A stretch of DNA of 64,000 nt, from positions 62,001 through 126,000 of the forward strand of contig CANNZV010001473.1 of NCBI GenBank assembly GCA_947561585.1. The letters are read 5' to 3'. How positions within the stretch are numbered: position 1 is the first letter of the stretch; each line of letters opens with the position of its first letter. The notes under the pieces were generated by a model. The model did not search any database and was not told the DNA's origin. It worked only from the letters and a program-made list of their open reading frames with translations. Origin of the DNA: Caprella mutica. Lineage: Eukaryota > Arthropoda > Malacostraca > Amphipoda > Caprellidae. A program made the translations under genes and the position numbers. Of the stretch, positions 42,832-54,500 are shown one piece after another.

Positions 42832-45555
42832 TCAGGAATTTGAATTTTCTGTAGATTTTTCTACTTGCTGCAACTTGCCTACAACATGTTTGACCCAACC
42901 CTTGGCTTGCTTTGACTCAATAACAACACCGCTAGTTACATCACTAGAGCTGCCAGTGCTACTCCCTCCTTCAGAAAAGCTCTCAGGGCACGACTTGGAT
43001 GAGTTGAGGGAGCCTATGATTCCTCCATACGACAGGTCGTCAGTTAGCTGTTCACTGGACTCGCTCTCATTCACAGATGTGTCTGCTTTCGAAATCTCTG
43101 TCGGCAAAGAAGATTGCCGCGACTGCAACCTTTCTGACAGTTGCGGCGGTACGGAACTAGATCGGCTATTGATTTTGCTGACATAACTACGTAGAGATTT
43201 TATTGACTTTTTCCTTGAGAGATTGATTGCTTGGTACGCTTTCTTGGTACTGGATAACTCCTCCTTAACCTTATGACTAGAATCTGGTGTTTGTTTGTTG
43301 TTGTTGGATGTTGATCGTTCAGTAGATCTAGATTGTCTAGAATTGGCACTGCTGCCGACACTTCTTACAGCGAAAGATTTTGATGACAAACGGGTAGATT
43401 TTGAAGATTTCACTCTAGGATGTTCATATTCGTTACCTTTTTCCCCATCAAGTTTGGGTGAAGTTAACTCTTTCCTTCGTTGTTCTATAGACTTCAATCC
43501 ATCTAAAGAGGCATCTTTTTCTGCAGATTTTGAGTATTTAGAAGATTCTTCCAAATTTTTGAGATGAGTCAGTATTTTGTTCCCGTAATTCCTGTTACCT
43601 TTACTTTTCACAATGTCTGGTTTTGCTGGAACAGGTGGCGGTACTTTTTTGGATGGGTTCGTGTCTAATGATTGAATTTCGGTATTGGAAGCATCTTCAG
43701 GACTAGAAATTTCATGGTTTGATTCATAAGATGAAATAAGGTGACTATCATCCACAGCTTGATCAGCATACTCTATATCTTGCAAATGGACGGAAGATAA
43801 GTCCAACTGTACAACAGTTTCAATTGACTGCGAATGAGATTTTTTGATATCTTCAGTTTCTCCTTCGTTAATTGCTTCATCAAGAACCTGTACTTCCGAA
43901 TTCGAATCACAAGTTTCCAATATTCCGTTTAATGATACAACTTTACACTTATCACTTCTTAAACTCGGACTCTTACTGACCCTATTTAGAACACTCTTTG
44001 GTAAGTGTTTCAAATCTACTGGGTTTGTTTTACCATCGGCATCTTCCGGGTCACTGTAGATGGCACTATCTCGAAACAAATCAGTCTCAAGCATGTCTTC
44101 GATAACTTCAAATGATTTCTCGTAAAAACTCTCATCTTCAGGGTAACAGTTCTCATCAAAATCATCTAAAGAACCTGATGAATCGTCTAGATTTTGATCA
44201 AGGAAGTAGTTTTCGAACTTTGAAGAAGACAAATCTTGTGATTCGAAAGTGTTCGCTGTTGTTTCAGAAGAAGTTTTAGGAAGCTGATACTCCGACGCGT
44301 CGATTTCGCAAGAAGCCAGTTTAGCACCTATGGTATCGGTATCTTGTTGGTATTGAGGTAAAACGTAGATTTGAGATTTATCCAAATGCTTTGGAAAATT
44401 TGAAAAATTACTTCTTGTTTCATCTTCGGATTTGATTTGTTTGATGCGTTCTTTTAGAGACTTAGAGCAATGCTTGGCCATGCTGTATACAAGTTTACTG
44501 GGTGTTTTCTCCTGTTCGTAAGTTTCTTGATTGTCCAAAGTTTCGGAACTATATTTTCTATTGCTAGTTAGCTTAGCTATGACGTTTTTTAGACTACTCT
44601 TAGATAAATTTGCTTTAGAATATATTTTGTGATCTGGGTGAGAATATACATTTTGTAGGTCTGCTTTATCATCTATCTTGTGATTGGAGTTACGTGTATT
44701 TTTATCACTTACGATTTTGGGCAAACAGCCAGAATCTGCAACCTCTTCGTTCTCATACAAGGCGATGGTCACAGGCCTGTCTTTGCTATCGCACTCAGCT
44801 TTAAACTGACTAGCATTATTCTTCATTACTTTTTCCTCGCTAAGTCTGTCATCACCAATGTCGGAACTGAAAGAATGAACTCTGCGCACAGCACTGCTAC
44901 GATCTACGATATCGGACTGTATGGTAGCTAAGCTGGCGTTAGAATTAATATCTTTTCTATGGCCCAAACCGCGTAAAGAACTCCATAAACCAGACGATTT
45001 ATTCTCATTAGAGGATTTCTTCACAAATCCTCTCCGCCTAACACTGAAATCCATAACACCTTGACTAGGACAACCACTTAGAATTTCTTTGGAATTCTTC
45101 CTTATACTTAAGGCACTTCCATAAACAGACGCTCCCTCACTACTAGAACTAGGGGACTCTAATTTACCACTCGTCTTACTTCCTAATCTCTCCCTCTCCG
45201 TATTGAAGTACAAATTAATGGATCCATTCCTCACTCCAGCGTCAGACACACCGATAGAATCCAACACAGAGTTATTACTGCCTCCAAATTCACCACCGGC
45301 AACAGTATTATCCCCGTCCATGCTATCCAGACTGATGACGCTGTTCAAGGACCTGTCGTTGCTGGTCAAGTCATCGTTTTCAGTGTCTGAGGTCTCGTAG
45401 TTGGTGGGTATTTTCTTACGGCAGATCAGTCCCCGGCGCTGCTTGCTTAGCAACATCTGCTGCAGTTGCAGGTTATGCTTCAGGAGGTGACTCACTATTT
45501 CTTCGAGGTTTTCTTCGCTTTCATTTTGACTTAGATCGAAGTTTTCGAGATTAAT
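42832..45555 (-). CDS. PLEKHG: RhoGEF last exon: 907-residue Ser-rich tail
   Basis: Acceptor TTTTTTTTGCAG, stop TGA at 42832-42834. Starts [20 protein letters not shown] with a short helical stretch ([20 protein letters not shown]). The long disordered Ser/Asp/Glu-rich body includes [18 protein letters not shown], and the end has the conserved-looking [15 protein letters not shown]. Codon use and the length of the open frame support it as one coding exon. Confidence 0.92.
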   Translation of the reverse strand: MNLENFDLSQNESEENLEEIVSHLLKHNLQLQQMLLSKQRRGLICRKKIPTNYETSDTENDDLTSNDRSLNSVISLDSMDGDNTVAGGEFGGSNNSVLDSIGVSDAGVRNGSINLYFNTERERLGSKTSGKLESPSSSSEGASVYGSALSIRKNSKEILSGCPSQGVMDFSVRRRGFVKKSSNENKSSGLWSSLRGLGHRKDINSNASLATIQSDIVDRSSAVRRVHSFSSDIGDDRLSEEKVMKNNASQFKAECDSKDRPVTIALYENEEVADSGCLPKIVSDKNTRNSNHKIDDKADLQNVYSHPDHKIYSKANLSKSSLKNVIAKLTSNRKYSSETLDNQETYEQEKTPSKLVYSMAKHCSKSLKERIKQIKSEDETRSNFSNFPKHLDKSQIYVLPQYQQDTDTIGAKLASCEIDASEYQLPKTSSETTANTFESQDLSSSKFENYFLDQNLDDSSGSLDDFDENCYPEDESFYEKSFEVIEDMLETDLFRDSAIYSDPEDADGKTNPVDLKHLPKSVLNRVSKSPSLRSDKCKVVSLNGILETCDSNSEVQVLDEAINEGETEDIKKSHSQSIETVVQLDLSSVHLQDIEYADQAVDDSHLISSYESNHEISSPEDASNTEIQSLDTNPSKKVPPPVPAKPDIVKSKGNRNYGNKILTHLKNLEESSKYSKSAEKDASLDGLKSIEQRRKELTSPKLDGEKGNEYEHPRVKSSKSTRLSSKSFAVRSVGSSANSRQSRSTERSTSNNNKQTPDSSHKVKEELSSTKKAYQAINLSRKKSIKSLRSYVSKINSRSSSVPPQLSERLQSRQSSLPTEISKADTSVNESESSEQLTDDLSYGGIIGSLNSSKSCPESFSEGGSSTGSSSDVTSGVVIESKQAKGWVKHVVGKLQQVEKSTENSNS

Positions 45556-48500
45556 CTGCAAAAAAAATCCTTTAGCATTATTTGGTAAATAAATTACTGT
45601 TTATATTTTTGAATGCCCCGCAACTTAATTGATTGCATTTGATAGAGAAAGGAACATATTTTCAATAGTGAAATAGAAATATATTGTTTTAGTTTTTTAT
45701 CAATAACTAAAGATATTTTCTCAAAATGGATGGGCAGATTGAGTAAATTTCTATTTAATATTTTTTGGTTCTATCGGATAAGGGATCTAAGACTGTTGTT
45801 ATAAGGTGGTACTTACTTGAGGAGACTCCTCTCCTTCCGACTCTCTAACGTAAGGCACATCCTCGCAAATACCGAAGTCAGTCCTCTCATATGTGGCATG
45901 ATAAGGTGTGGTGGGTGTGGATGGTGCGTCCACACAGTCAGCCAAGGGGTTCACTTTGTGGATCTTGAGGGGACTAGACGGCTCTGATTTTCGTCTCCAC
46001 ATATTCAGACGCAACTGAATGAACAAATGAAAACAATAACATTATTGTCATTCTTCATCTTATGATGAATTAAAAATATATTTATAATTTATGAATAGTA
46101 AGGTATTTAAATAATTTTAGTTACTTAATAATTTAATAATAATAAAGGATACATTAATTTATTGCCCAAATTTAGATACACGATACCTTGAGGTATCATG
46201 GATACCAATAAAAATAAATAATATTATATCGTTTTTTCTTATATAATTCGAAATTCTCGTGGAAAAAGTAGGAGGAGCTTAGCAAAAAGGCTGCGTGTGT
46301 ACTCACCCTCTGTTTGTGAGGCTGATGCTCCTCCTCATCCTCTTCAGTGTCTCTGCCTCTACTCGCACTGCGACTGCGATTGGCCTGAAGAGAGACAGAC
46401 ATTGCTATTAGTTACTCACATTAAAACATTTATCATTAGACAGGTTCTAGCGTGAAAGATTGTTGCATAATCTAACATAAATATATATTTATTAAAATTC
46501 CAATTTCTCGAGATTTATGGTCATCTTTGCATATTTTTATGGTTTAAAAAATTAAAAATCAAAACTCTACAATATTCGTTTTACTTCCGACTTGCTAATT
46601 TTCAGTCGGAAGAAATAGACTAAACACCGTTTGTTTCGAATGTCAACTAGGTAGTGGGTACTATTAAAAATTCCTGTAAAGATAAAAAATTGGGAAAATT
46701 TACTATAGAAATGTTTTTTTTTTCAGGAAACAATTAAAATCTTAAAGTAAGGCTGAACATGCATATTTTGTTTATAAAATTCAAATTTGTAATCAAAACA
46801 AAGAGTGTAGAATCTCTTTCTTCAGCGTCAGGTTAGTAGTAATTTAAGCAATTGTTGCACACAGAGTATAAAAACTCCAAACGCATTTAGAAAAATATTG
46901 AGGTAAAGCTCGTACAACGGTCGATTTCAAAATGGACATTCTTCTACAAAGGACAAAAATTATCCGTTCTAAGAGACACTCATCTCCTACAACGACCTCT
47001 TTAAATTATATGGTTTAACCTAGCTTTATTTTATTCGTCTACGAAGTATTTATTCATATATTTATTATATTCAGAGGTATTAAAATTTTCAATAAACAAT
47101 TAGTTACCATTTTCCTGCACTTTTTCTTTGATTAAAAAATTCCATAGAAATATAAAAGAGGGGTAACTATTTATCTGTATTGTTAGACTTGGCAGAAAAA
47201 CTCAAGCAAAGAGTAACAAGTGATATCTTTTGTTCTATTTTGATTCATTGTTGACCGAACACAAAACTAAGAATCAGGAAATGAAATAATTAATTTTGCT
47301 ATATATATTTTTTCAGTTGAATTGAAGAATATTAATTATGTTATGTATATTAGTTTGCATCTGCATAGATATAGTTATGTATGTAAGTGAAGTTTAAAAT
47401 ATTACATTTTTATCATATTCTATTGTCTTTAAGCGACATGTAGTTATACCTACATTATTAATTTGTACATATATACAAATCTAAATTTTGCTGTTGAAAA
47501 AAAATTGTAAAGTTAAAATTCCCCACTGAAGTCAGTATAGCGACCACTTTTGCCGTTGTACGAGCTTTACCTGTATACTGAACTGAATATCATGCGGTCT
47601 GCAGATTAATTATCCTAGACTTTAGTTCTACAATATTAATATAATAAACTCATTTTTTCCGGAGCCTGGAGAGGACCTTTTAAATTAATTTCTCTTTATT
47701 TTTTTATATTTTAAAACTATTATCTTTTTAAAATTATTCATTTTTGGAGAGTTTGAAGTTGCCGTTTGTGTTCATTTTAACTCACATCAGAATCTGTGCT
47801 AAGTTTCCTCAGTCTGAGCTTCCTTCCCCCCGTGGTGGGGGTGTGGTCCGATGACCTCCTCCCCCTCCTCTTCCTCCTCTGCAAGTACTCAGGTCCCGAT
47901 GAGAGAGGGGTGCGTCTCCCCGCTGACGAAGGTAGCGAACATTCTGCACAAACAGACCGCTACAGTTAGGCAACTTAAAGCATTTCATTTCCTAAGTTTC
48001 CAGGGAATCTTATCAATTAACATATTTGAACAATGGAAAGTTTATCTGAAATAATTTTTGCAATGTTATATCAAATTATTACTTCTAGCTGCACTAGTTT
48101 AACTAGTGCCTCCCTACCATCTTGCTTGGCTCTGCCTAGTTCCATGACTAGTTGCCTAGCATGTGCTGGTATCTTGGCGCTGTAGTTCTCTAGAATTAGT
48201 CTCTTTAGCTGCTGGGTCCACTCGTGCTTGTGGTCTCTGTTGCGAGCCTGTAATGAGTCCAGCAAATGTTAGAATGGCATCAAAATGCAAAGAAAGCTGA
48301 GACAAAGTGATGCGCATTTGGCATTGATGTTAAGTCTACATTTCATGGGGAAACTAATGAAATGATTCCGTCACGAAAAGAAGATTTGACAAACTAGCAT
48401 AATTCCACCAGTAATAAATCATCTTAAAACATTTTTACGTCAAATGGCGTTGTTATAGATCTACTTTAAATACACATCACAATAACATGAAAAGCTTCCC

Positions 48501-51500
48501 ATTTGTGAGAGCTGTGATAGGTCACACTCTCCCCGTCACTCACCAGCAAAGTGTACTGTACCCTGGGGTTGTCAAATGGTATGACCTGGAAGCAGAGAGG
48601 TTCTCGAGGTATTGACTCTATCAACATCAAGTTAGAGCACTGCAACAAAACAGTAGCAATGTTAGCATAACAGATACATCAGTAATAAGAGACAAATAAA
48701 ATAACTGAAAGATAGTTACTACGATTTAATGATAGCTAGCTATATATTTTTTATACTATGGAAGAGAAAACACACTACCTATGATAAATAACGAAAATTA
48801 CACATCAATTTAAAATAGTGATATAGCTAAAAAGTATCGTCAAGCCTCTTCAAGAATTAATTGCAAGTATATTATCAAAACACGACTATTTAAACAAATA
48901 TTGATGACAAAAAGGTTGACAAATTTGAAACTTGAAAATTTTATAAATTTAAAACTTGAAAATTTTATAAATTTAAAACTTGAAAAATTTTATAAATTAA
49001 AAACTTGAAAAATTTATAAACTTATCAATAAATATAAAATTTTATAAACTAAAAATTAAATAGAGCATATTAATTCAGCATCTGTTCAAATGTCACAGAG
49101 CTCAGACAGTCACAGTAGCTACTGTAAAAATGTCCCTTAACTTAGATCATTAACCAATGTAACCTTTAACATTATATCAGTTTGACCCATGATGCCTATG
49201 TTAAGAGCCACTTAGCGAGTAAGGTGCCCCACAGCTATCTCCCACATTGCCATCTCACCAGAATATGAGTCTTGTAGACCAGAATGTTCTCCTCCTTCTT
49301 CTTACATATGAGGAGCATGCGAGAGAAGAGGAACACATGTCTGAGACCTTTGGCGGAGAGGAGCCTGAAGGCGCCTTCAGCAGCCAACTCACCGAAGGTG
49401 GTGAGGTCCGCACCCTAGAGATGGGGGGAGGGGGTAATTTAGTGGGGGCTTAACAATTTAACAATCAGAACCAAAGGCACCACTGGCATACAAAGGAAAT
49501 TATATACCAATATATGGCTCCTTGAACAAAGTCACCTACCACCAGTAACTATTCAGTGACAAAGCTCATGGATGCAGAAAAGTTACTCTTTGAATGCTGT
49601 CACTTATCAAGGAATGTGACGAAAAGGAACACATGCACCAGTTGCTGCACTCACGAATGGAAGAGGAAAATGAAGAGGTGATAGTAAATGAAGCTACGAA
49701 CTCTCGTAATACAAAATGTATGACTTCGTAGTTGAAGAGCATTACTATCTATATTCGCTATTCTTTAAAACTACTAGTAAGGACTTAATTGAAAGATTTA
49801 ACAATTACATAACGAATTGAATAAACCAGATCTCTTTACAACAGTTCAGTCACTCACCACTTCTCTTTACAACAGTTCAGTCACTCACCACTTCTCTTTA
49901 CAACAGTTCAGTCACTCACCACTTCTCTTTACAACAGTTCAGTCACTCACCACTTCTCTTTACAACAGTTCAGTCACTCACCACTTCTCTTTACAACAGT
50001 TCAGTCACTCACCACTTCTCTTTACAACAGTTCAGTCACTCACCACTTCTCTTTACAACAGTTCAGTCACTCACCACTTCTCTTTACAACAGTTCAGTCA
50101 CTCACCACTTCTCTTTACAACAGTTCAGTCACTCACCACTTCTCTTTACAACAGTTCAGTCACTCACCACTTCTCTTTACAACAGTTCAGTCACTCACCA
50201 CTTCTCTTTACAACAGTTCAGTCACTCACCACTTCTCTTTACAACAGTTCAGTCACTCACCACTTCTCTTTACAACAGTTCAGTCACTCACCACTTCTCT
50301 TTACAACAGTTCAGTCACTCACCACTTCTCTTTACAACAGTTCAGTCACTCACCACTTCTCTTTACAACAGTTCAGTCACTCACCGGCCAGCCGTAGAGC
50401 AGACTTTGTATTTCCTGTACTCTCACGCAGTGTTCATGTTTCCTCTTCATGTCGTTGATGTGGTGCGCCATTCCAGTCATTGCGTTACGGGCAGAGAGGA
50501 TCATGTTGTACCTGAGGTGACAACAACACAATATTATATTGCCTTTAGGATTAAAATAAACACCTGCGCATTGCCTAAAAATGATAAAAATTGATGTCAG
50601 ACTCATGATGGCATGGCTACTATGTTAAAACTTTATAAATACCAATTGGGATAATATATAGAAATGAATATCAGATAGATTAAAAATCCCGTTAGAATAA
50701 GTGAAGTACATCCCCAGTTCCATAATATTCCTAGCGTGCTGCTTCCACCTACAGCTTAGATTAATCCGGTAAGGTATCAAGTTATCAACTTGCAAATTGT
50801 CTTCCAACAGGACGCATGTTCAGCTAAAATAAAGCTTCTAGGTAACATGTTTACTCAAACAACGTTAAGGGAGCTAATAACAATTCAGCTGTGATTGTAA
50901 AACATATCAAAGTGGTGTCACAGCCTCCTTCCATTGTGACCTACTTGACAAGAGTTGAAAAGTTCCTTTCTCTCTCACTCACCCTGCGTGATCAGCCTCC
51001 TTGTCAAAGTGCTTCAGAATGTTCTCCAGAAGGAGATGGTACTTGAGAATCCTCTGCACAGGTTTCAGAAGATACGAACCAAGTGGTAAAGTGTGGCCCA
51101 AGCTGAGTTGACGTCTGCGGAAACTCGCCACTGAACTTTCCTTGCGCATCAGTTCGGTTAGGAGAGACACGGTTCTAGAGGGAGGAAAACACATTAGTAA
51201 CTAGGAGAGTAGAGAAACACACTAGTAACTAGGAGAGTAGTGAAACACACTAGTAACTAGGAGAGTAGTGAAACACACTAGTAACTAGGAGAGTAGTGAA
51301 ACACACTAGTAACTAGGAGAGTAGTGAAACACATTAGTAACTAGGAGAGTAGAGAAACACACTAGTAACTAGGAGAGTAGAGAAACACACTAGTAACTAG
51401 GAGAGTAGAGAAACACACTAGTAACTAGGAGAGTAGTGAAACACACTAGTAACTAGGAGAGTAGTGAAACACACTAGTAACTAGGAGAGTAGAGAAACAC

Positions 51501-54500
51501 ACTAGTAACTAGGAGAGTAGAGAAACACACTAGTAACTAGGAGAGTAGTGAAACACACTAGTAACTAGGAGAGTAGTGAAACACACTAGTAACTTGGAGA
51601 GTAGTGAAACACACTAGTAACTAGGAGAGTAGTGAAACACACTAGTAACTAGGAGAGTAGTGATAGTCTTTGGAAAATAGAATTATCATTTATCTTTACG
51701 ATGGCTCAAGTATAAAGAAAGAATAGTGTACATTAGAATCTAACATGTAAGATTTTATTTATATCCAATATTCCTGTATTAATTATGTATTCCTTTTCCT
51801 AAGCATATAAACATTTAGTAAAGCTATGATAAAGCATATAATGTAAGTTGATGGCGAAAATTATAGTACTTTTGATAGTGTGTACCAAGTACTCACCTTG
51901 GATAGTGTGTACAGTACTGTGTGTAGATGGTAAAGCCTGCATTGTTGTTCACGAATACCCTAGCCACTTGCACTGGGTCTGTACCGCACTCTTCCAACTC
52001 TCTCAGAAACAAACTGTGAAAAAAGAACACTCATATTAGGACAAACAGGGTAAAGACACTAACATTTTCCTCAGTCACATAGGGTGAAGGATCTATCTAT
52101 CACTCACACCTAGTCTTTGATCCTTTACTTACAATGTTAGAGAGGTACTTGGCCTATTTTCCATATTGTCGATTATGATAAATGTTGAGCGCATTTTATC
52201 GTAAAATATCATGGATCAAATACCACCAAATTTAATATAAATTATTTACAATATGTAGTTTTGTCTATAGAATCCGAAAATCAAAACCGTCTTTTGTAGA
52301 AACTAATAGTTTTTGAAATATGAGGGTTTAAAGTTATTTATATCCTATGAAGTACTGAAGGATTGAGGAAGTAAAAAAAACTCGTGTTTTCAAATACTTC
52401 AGTAATACACAGGGAATAAATAACTTCAAACCCTCATATCTCAAAAAGTCTTCAGTTTCTACAAAAAACGGTTATGATTTTGGGATTCTACAGACTCTTT
52501 TAATTCAAATTAAATTTGGTGGTGGTCGTAATATGGGAAAGATCCAATATAAATATTGCACACAGTACCGTCGGGATTGTTTGATAAATTGAATAAATTA
52601 CTATTAAATTTTCTTTGGTCATAAATCGTTGTACTGAACAATATAATGTGTATCTAACAATAGGGTCAATGGAATGATCTTATTCAATCGAAAAATCGGC
52701 GAGATAATTTTCCATTGCAAAGAGACATTGCTTAGAGTAAAATTGGATGTGTTTTCTATTAATGTAATAACGCTATAAATATCACATACGATAAAATATA
52801 CTGGAATATCAACATTTATTTACATTAACATTAATCAGATCAAGTAAAGAGGTAAAGCTCGTACAGCGGACGATCTTAAAACGCACATCCTCTACAAAGG
52901 ACAAAAATGATCCGTTCTAAGAGCCATACAGCTCATGCAACGACCTCTTTAAATTATATGGTTGAACGAATATTTCATTCGACTACCCAGTATCTAGTGA
53001 TACATTAAAAAAATTCAGAGGTATTGCAATTTATAATTTTTTAGATTTTCAGTAATTTGATTAGAAAACTTCTTGAGAAATTAAAAAGAGGTGTAACTGT
53101 TCTATATTCATGTAGTTCATGTATATTTAGTTGCAAAAAGCTTTGTTTAATTTTATCAACCTCATTATTTACATTACATTTATTTGAGTTAGGTAAATAA
53201 TTAATATAGGATCGTTAACCTACGATAGTGTTTCTTTGAAATGCTGACAAGAAATTACACAGTTCAAATCCCAAATTGAACTAATTCAGTAATTCTGCTC
53301 TTACAGCGACCACTAGATCCGTATAGCGACCCCTTTTTCAGGTATATTACAATATTAACGAGTTTTACCTGTTACAATAATAACTAAGAGTTTTACCTGT
53401 TACAATAATAACTAAGAGTTTTACCTGTTACAATAATAACTAAGAGTTTTACCTGTTACAATAATAACTAAGAGTTTTACCTGTTACAATAATAACTAAG
53501 AGTTTTACCTGTTTCAATAATAACTAAGAGTTTTACCTGTTACAATAATAACTAAGAGTTTTACCTGTTACAATAATAACTAAGAGTTTTACCTGTTACA
53601 ATGATAACTAAGAGTTTTACCTGTTACAATAATAACTAAGAGTTTTACCTGTTACAATAATAACTAAGAGTTTTACCTGTTACAATAATAACTAAGAGTT
53701 TTACTTGTTACAATAATAACTAAGAGTTTTACCTGTTACAATAATTTAAGAGTTTTACCTGTTACAATAATAACTCAGAGTTTTACCTGTTACAATAATA
53801 ACTCAGAGTTTTACCTGTTACAATAATAACTAAGAGTTTTACCTGTTACAATAATAACTAAGAGTTTTACCTGTTTCAATAATAACTAAGAGTTTTACCT
53901 GTTACAATAATAACTAAGAGTTTTACCTGTTACAATAATAACTAAGAGTTTTACCTGTTACAATAATAACTAAGAGTTTTACCTGTTACAATAATAACTA
54001 AGAGTTTTACCTGTTTCAATAATAACTAAGAGTTTTACCTGTTACAATAATAACTAAGAGTTTTACCTGTTACAATAATAACTAAGAGTTTTACCTGTTA
54101 CAATGATAACTAAGAGTTTTACCTGTTACAATAATAACTAAGAGTTTTACCTGTTACAATAATAACTAAGAGTTTTACCTGTTACAATAATAACTAAGAG
54201 TTTTACCTGTTACAATAATAACTAAGAGTTTTACCTGTTACAATAATAACTCAGAGTTTTACCTGTTACAATAATAACTCAGAGTTTTACCTGTTACAAT
54301 AATAACTAAGAGTTTTACCTGTTACAATAATAACTCAGAGTTTTACCTGTTACAATAATAACTAAGAGTTTTACCTGTTACAATAATAACTAAGAGTTTT
54401 ACCTGTTAAAATGGTGTATCTCTTTGAGGTTGGAGAATAACTCCAGAGCTTGGTTGGGTTCAACCCCGGCCTCAGTGCCATCTAACCATGGTTCTAGGTA

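Noticed and set aside
42875..45400. Plus-strand ORFs of 65-103 codons
   Set aside because: Shadows of the large minus-strand RhoGEF exon.
48083..48117. Longer version of the RhoGEF exon using donor GAA|GTAATA
   Set aside because: It ends in phase 0, but the next exon needs one leftover base. The donor at 48118 keeps the frame, so it was preferred.
49817..50458. 213-codon plus-strand ORF
   Set aside because: It reads through the 31-bp array on the strand opposite to the RhoGEF gene; no non-repeat protein content.
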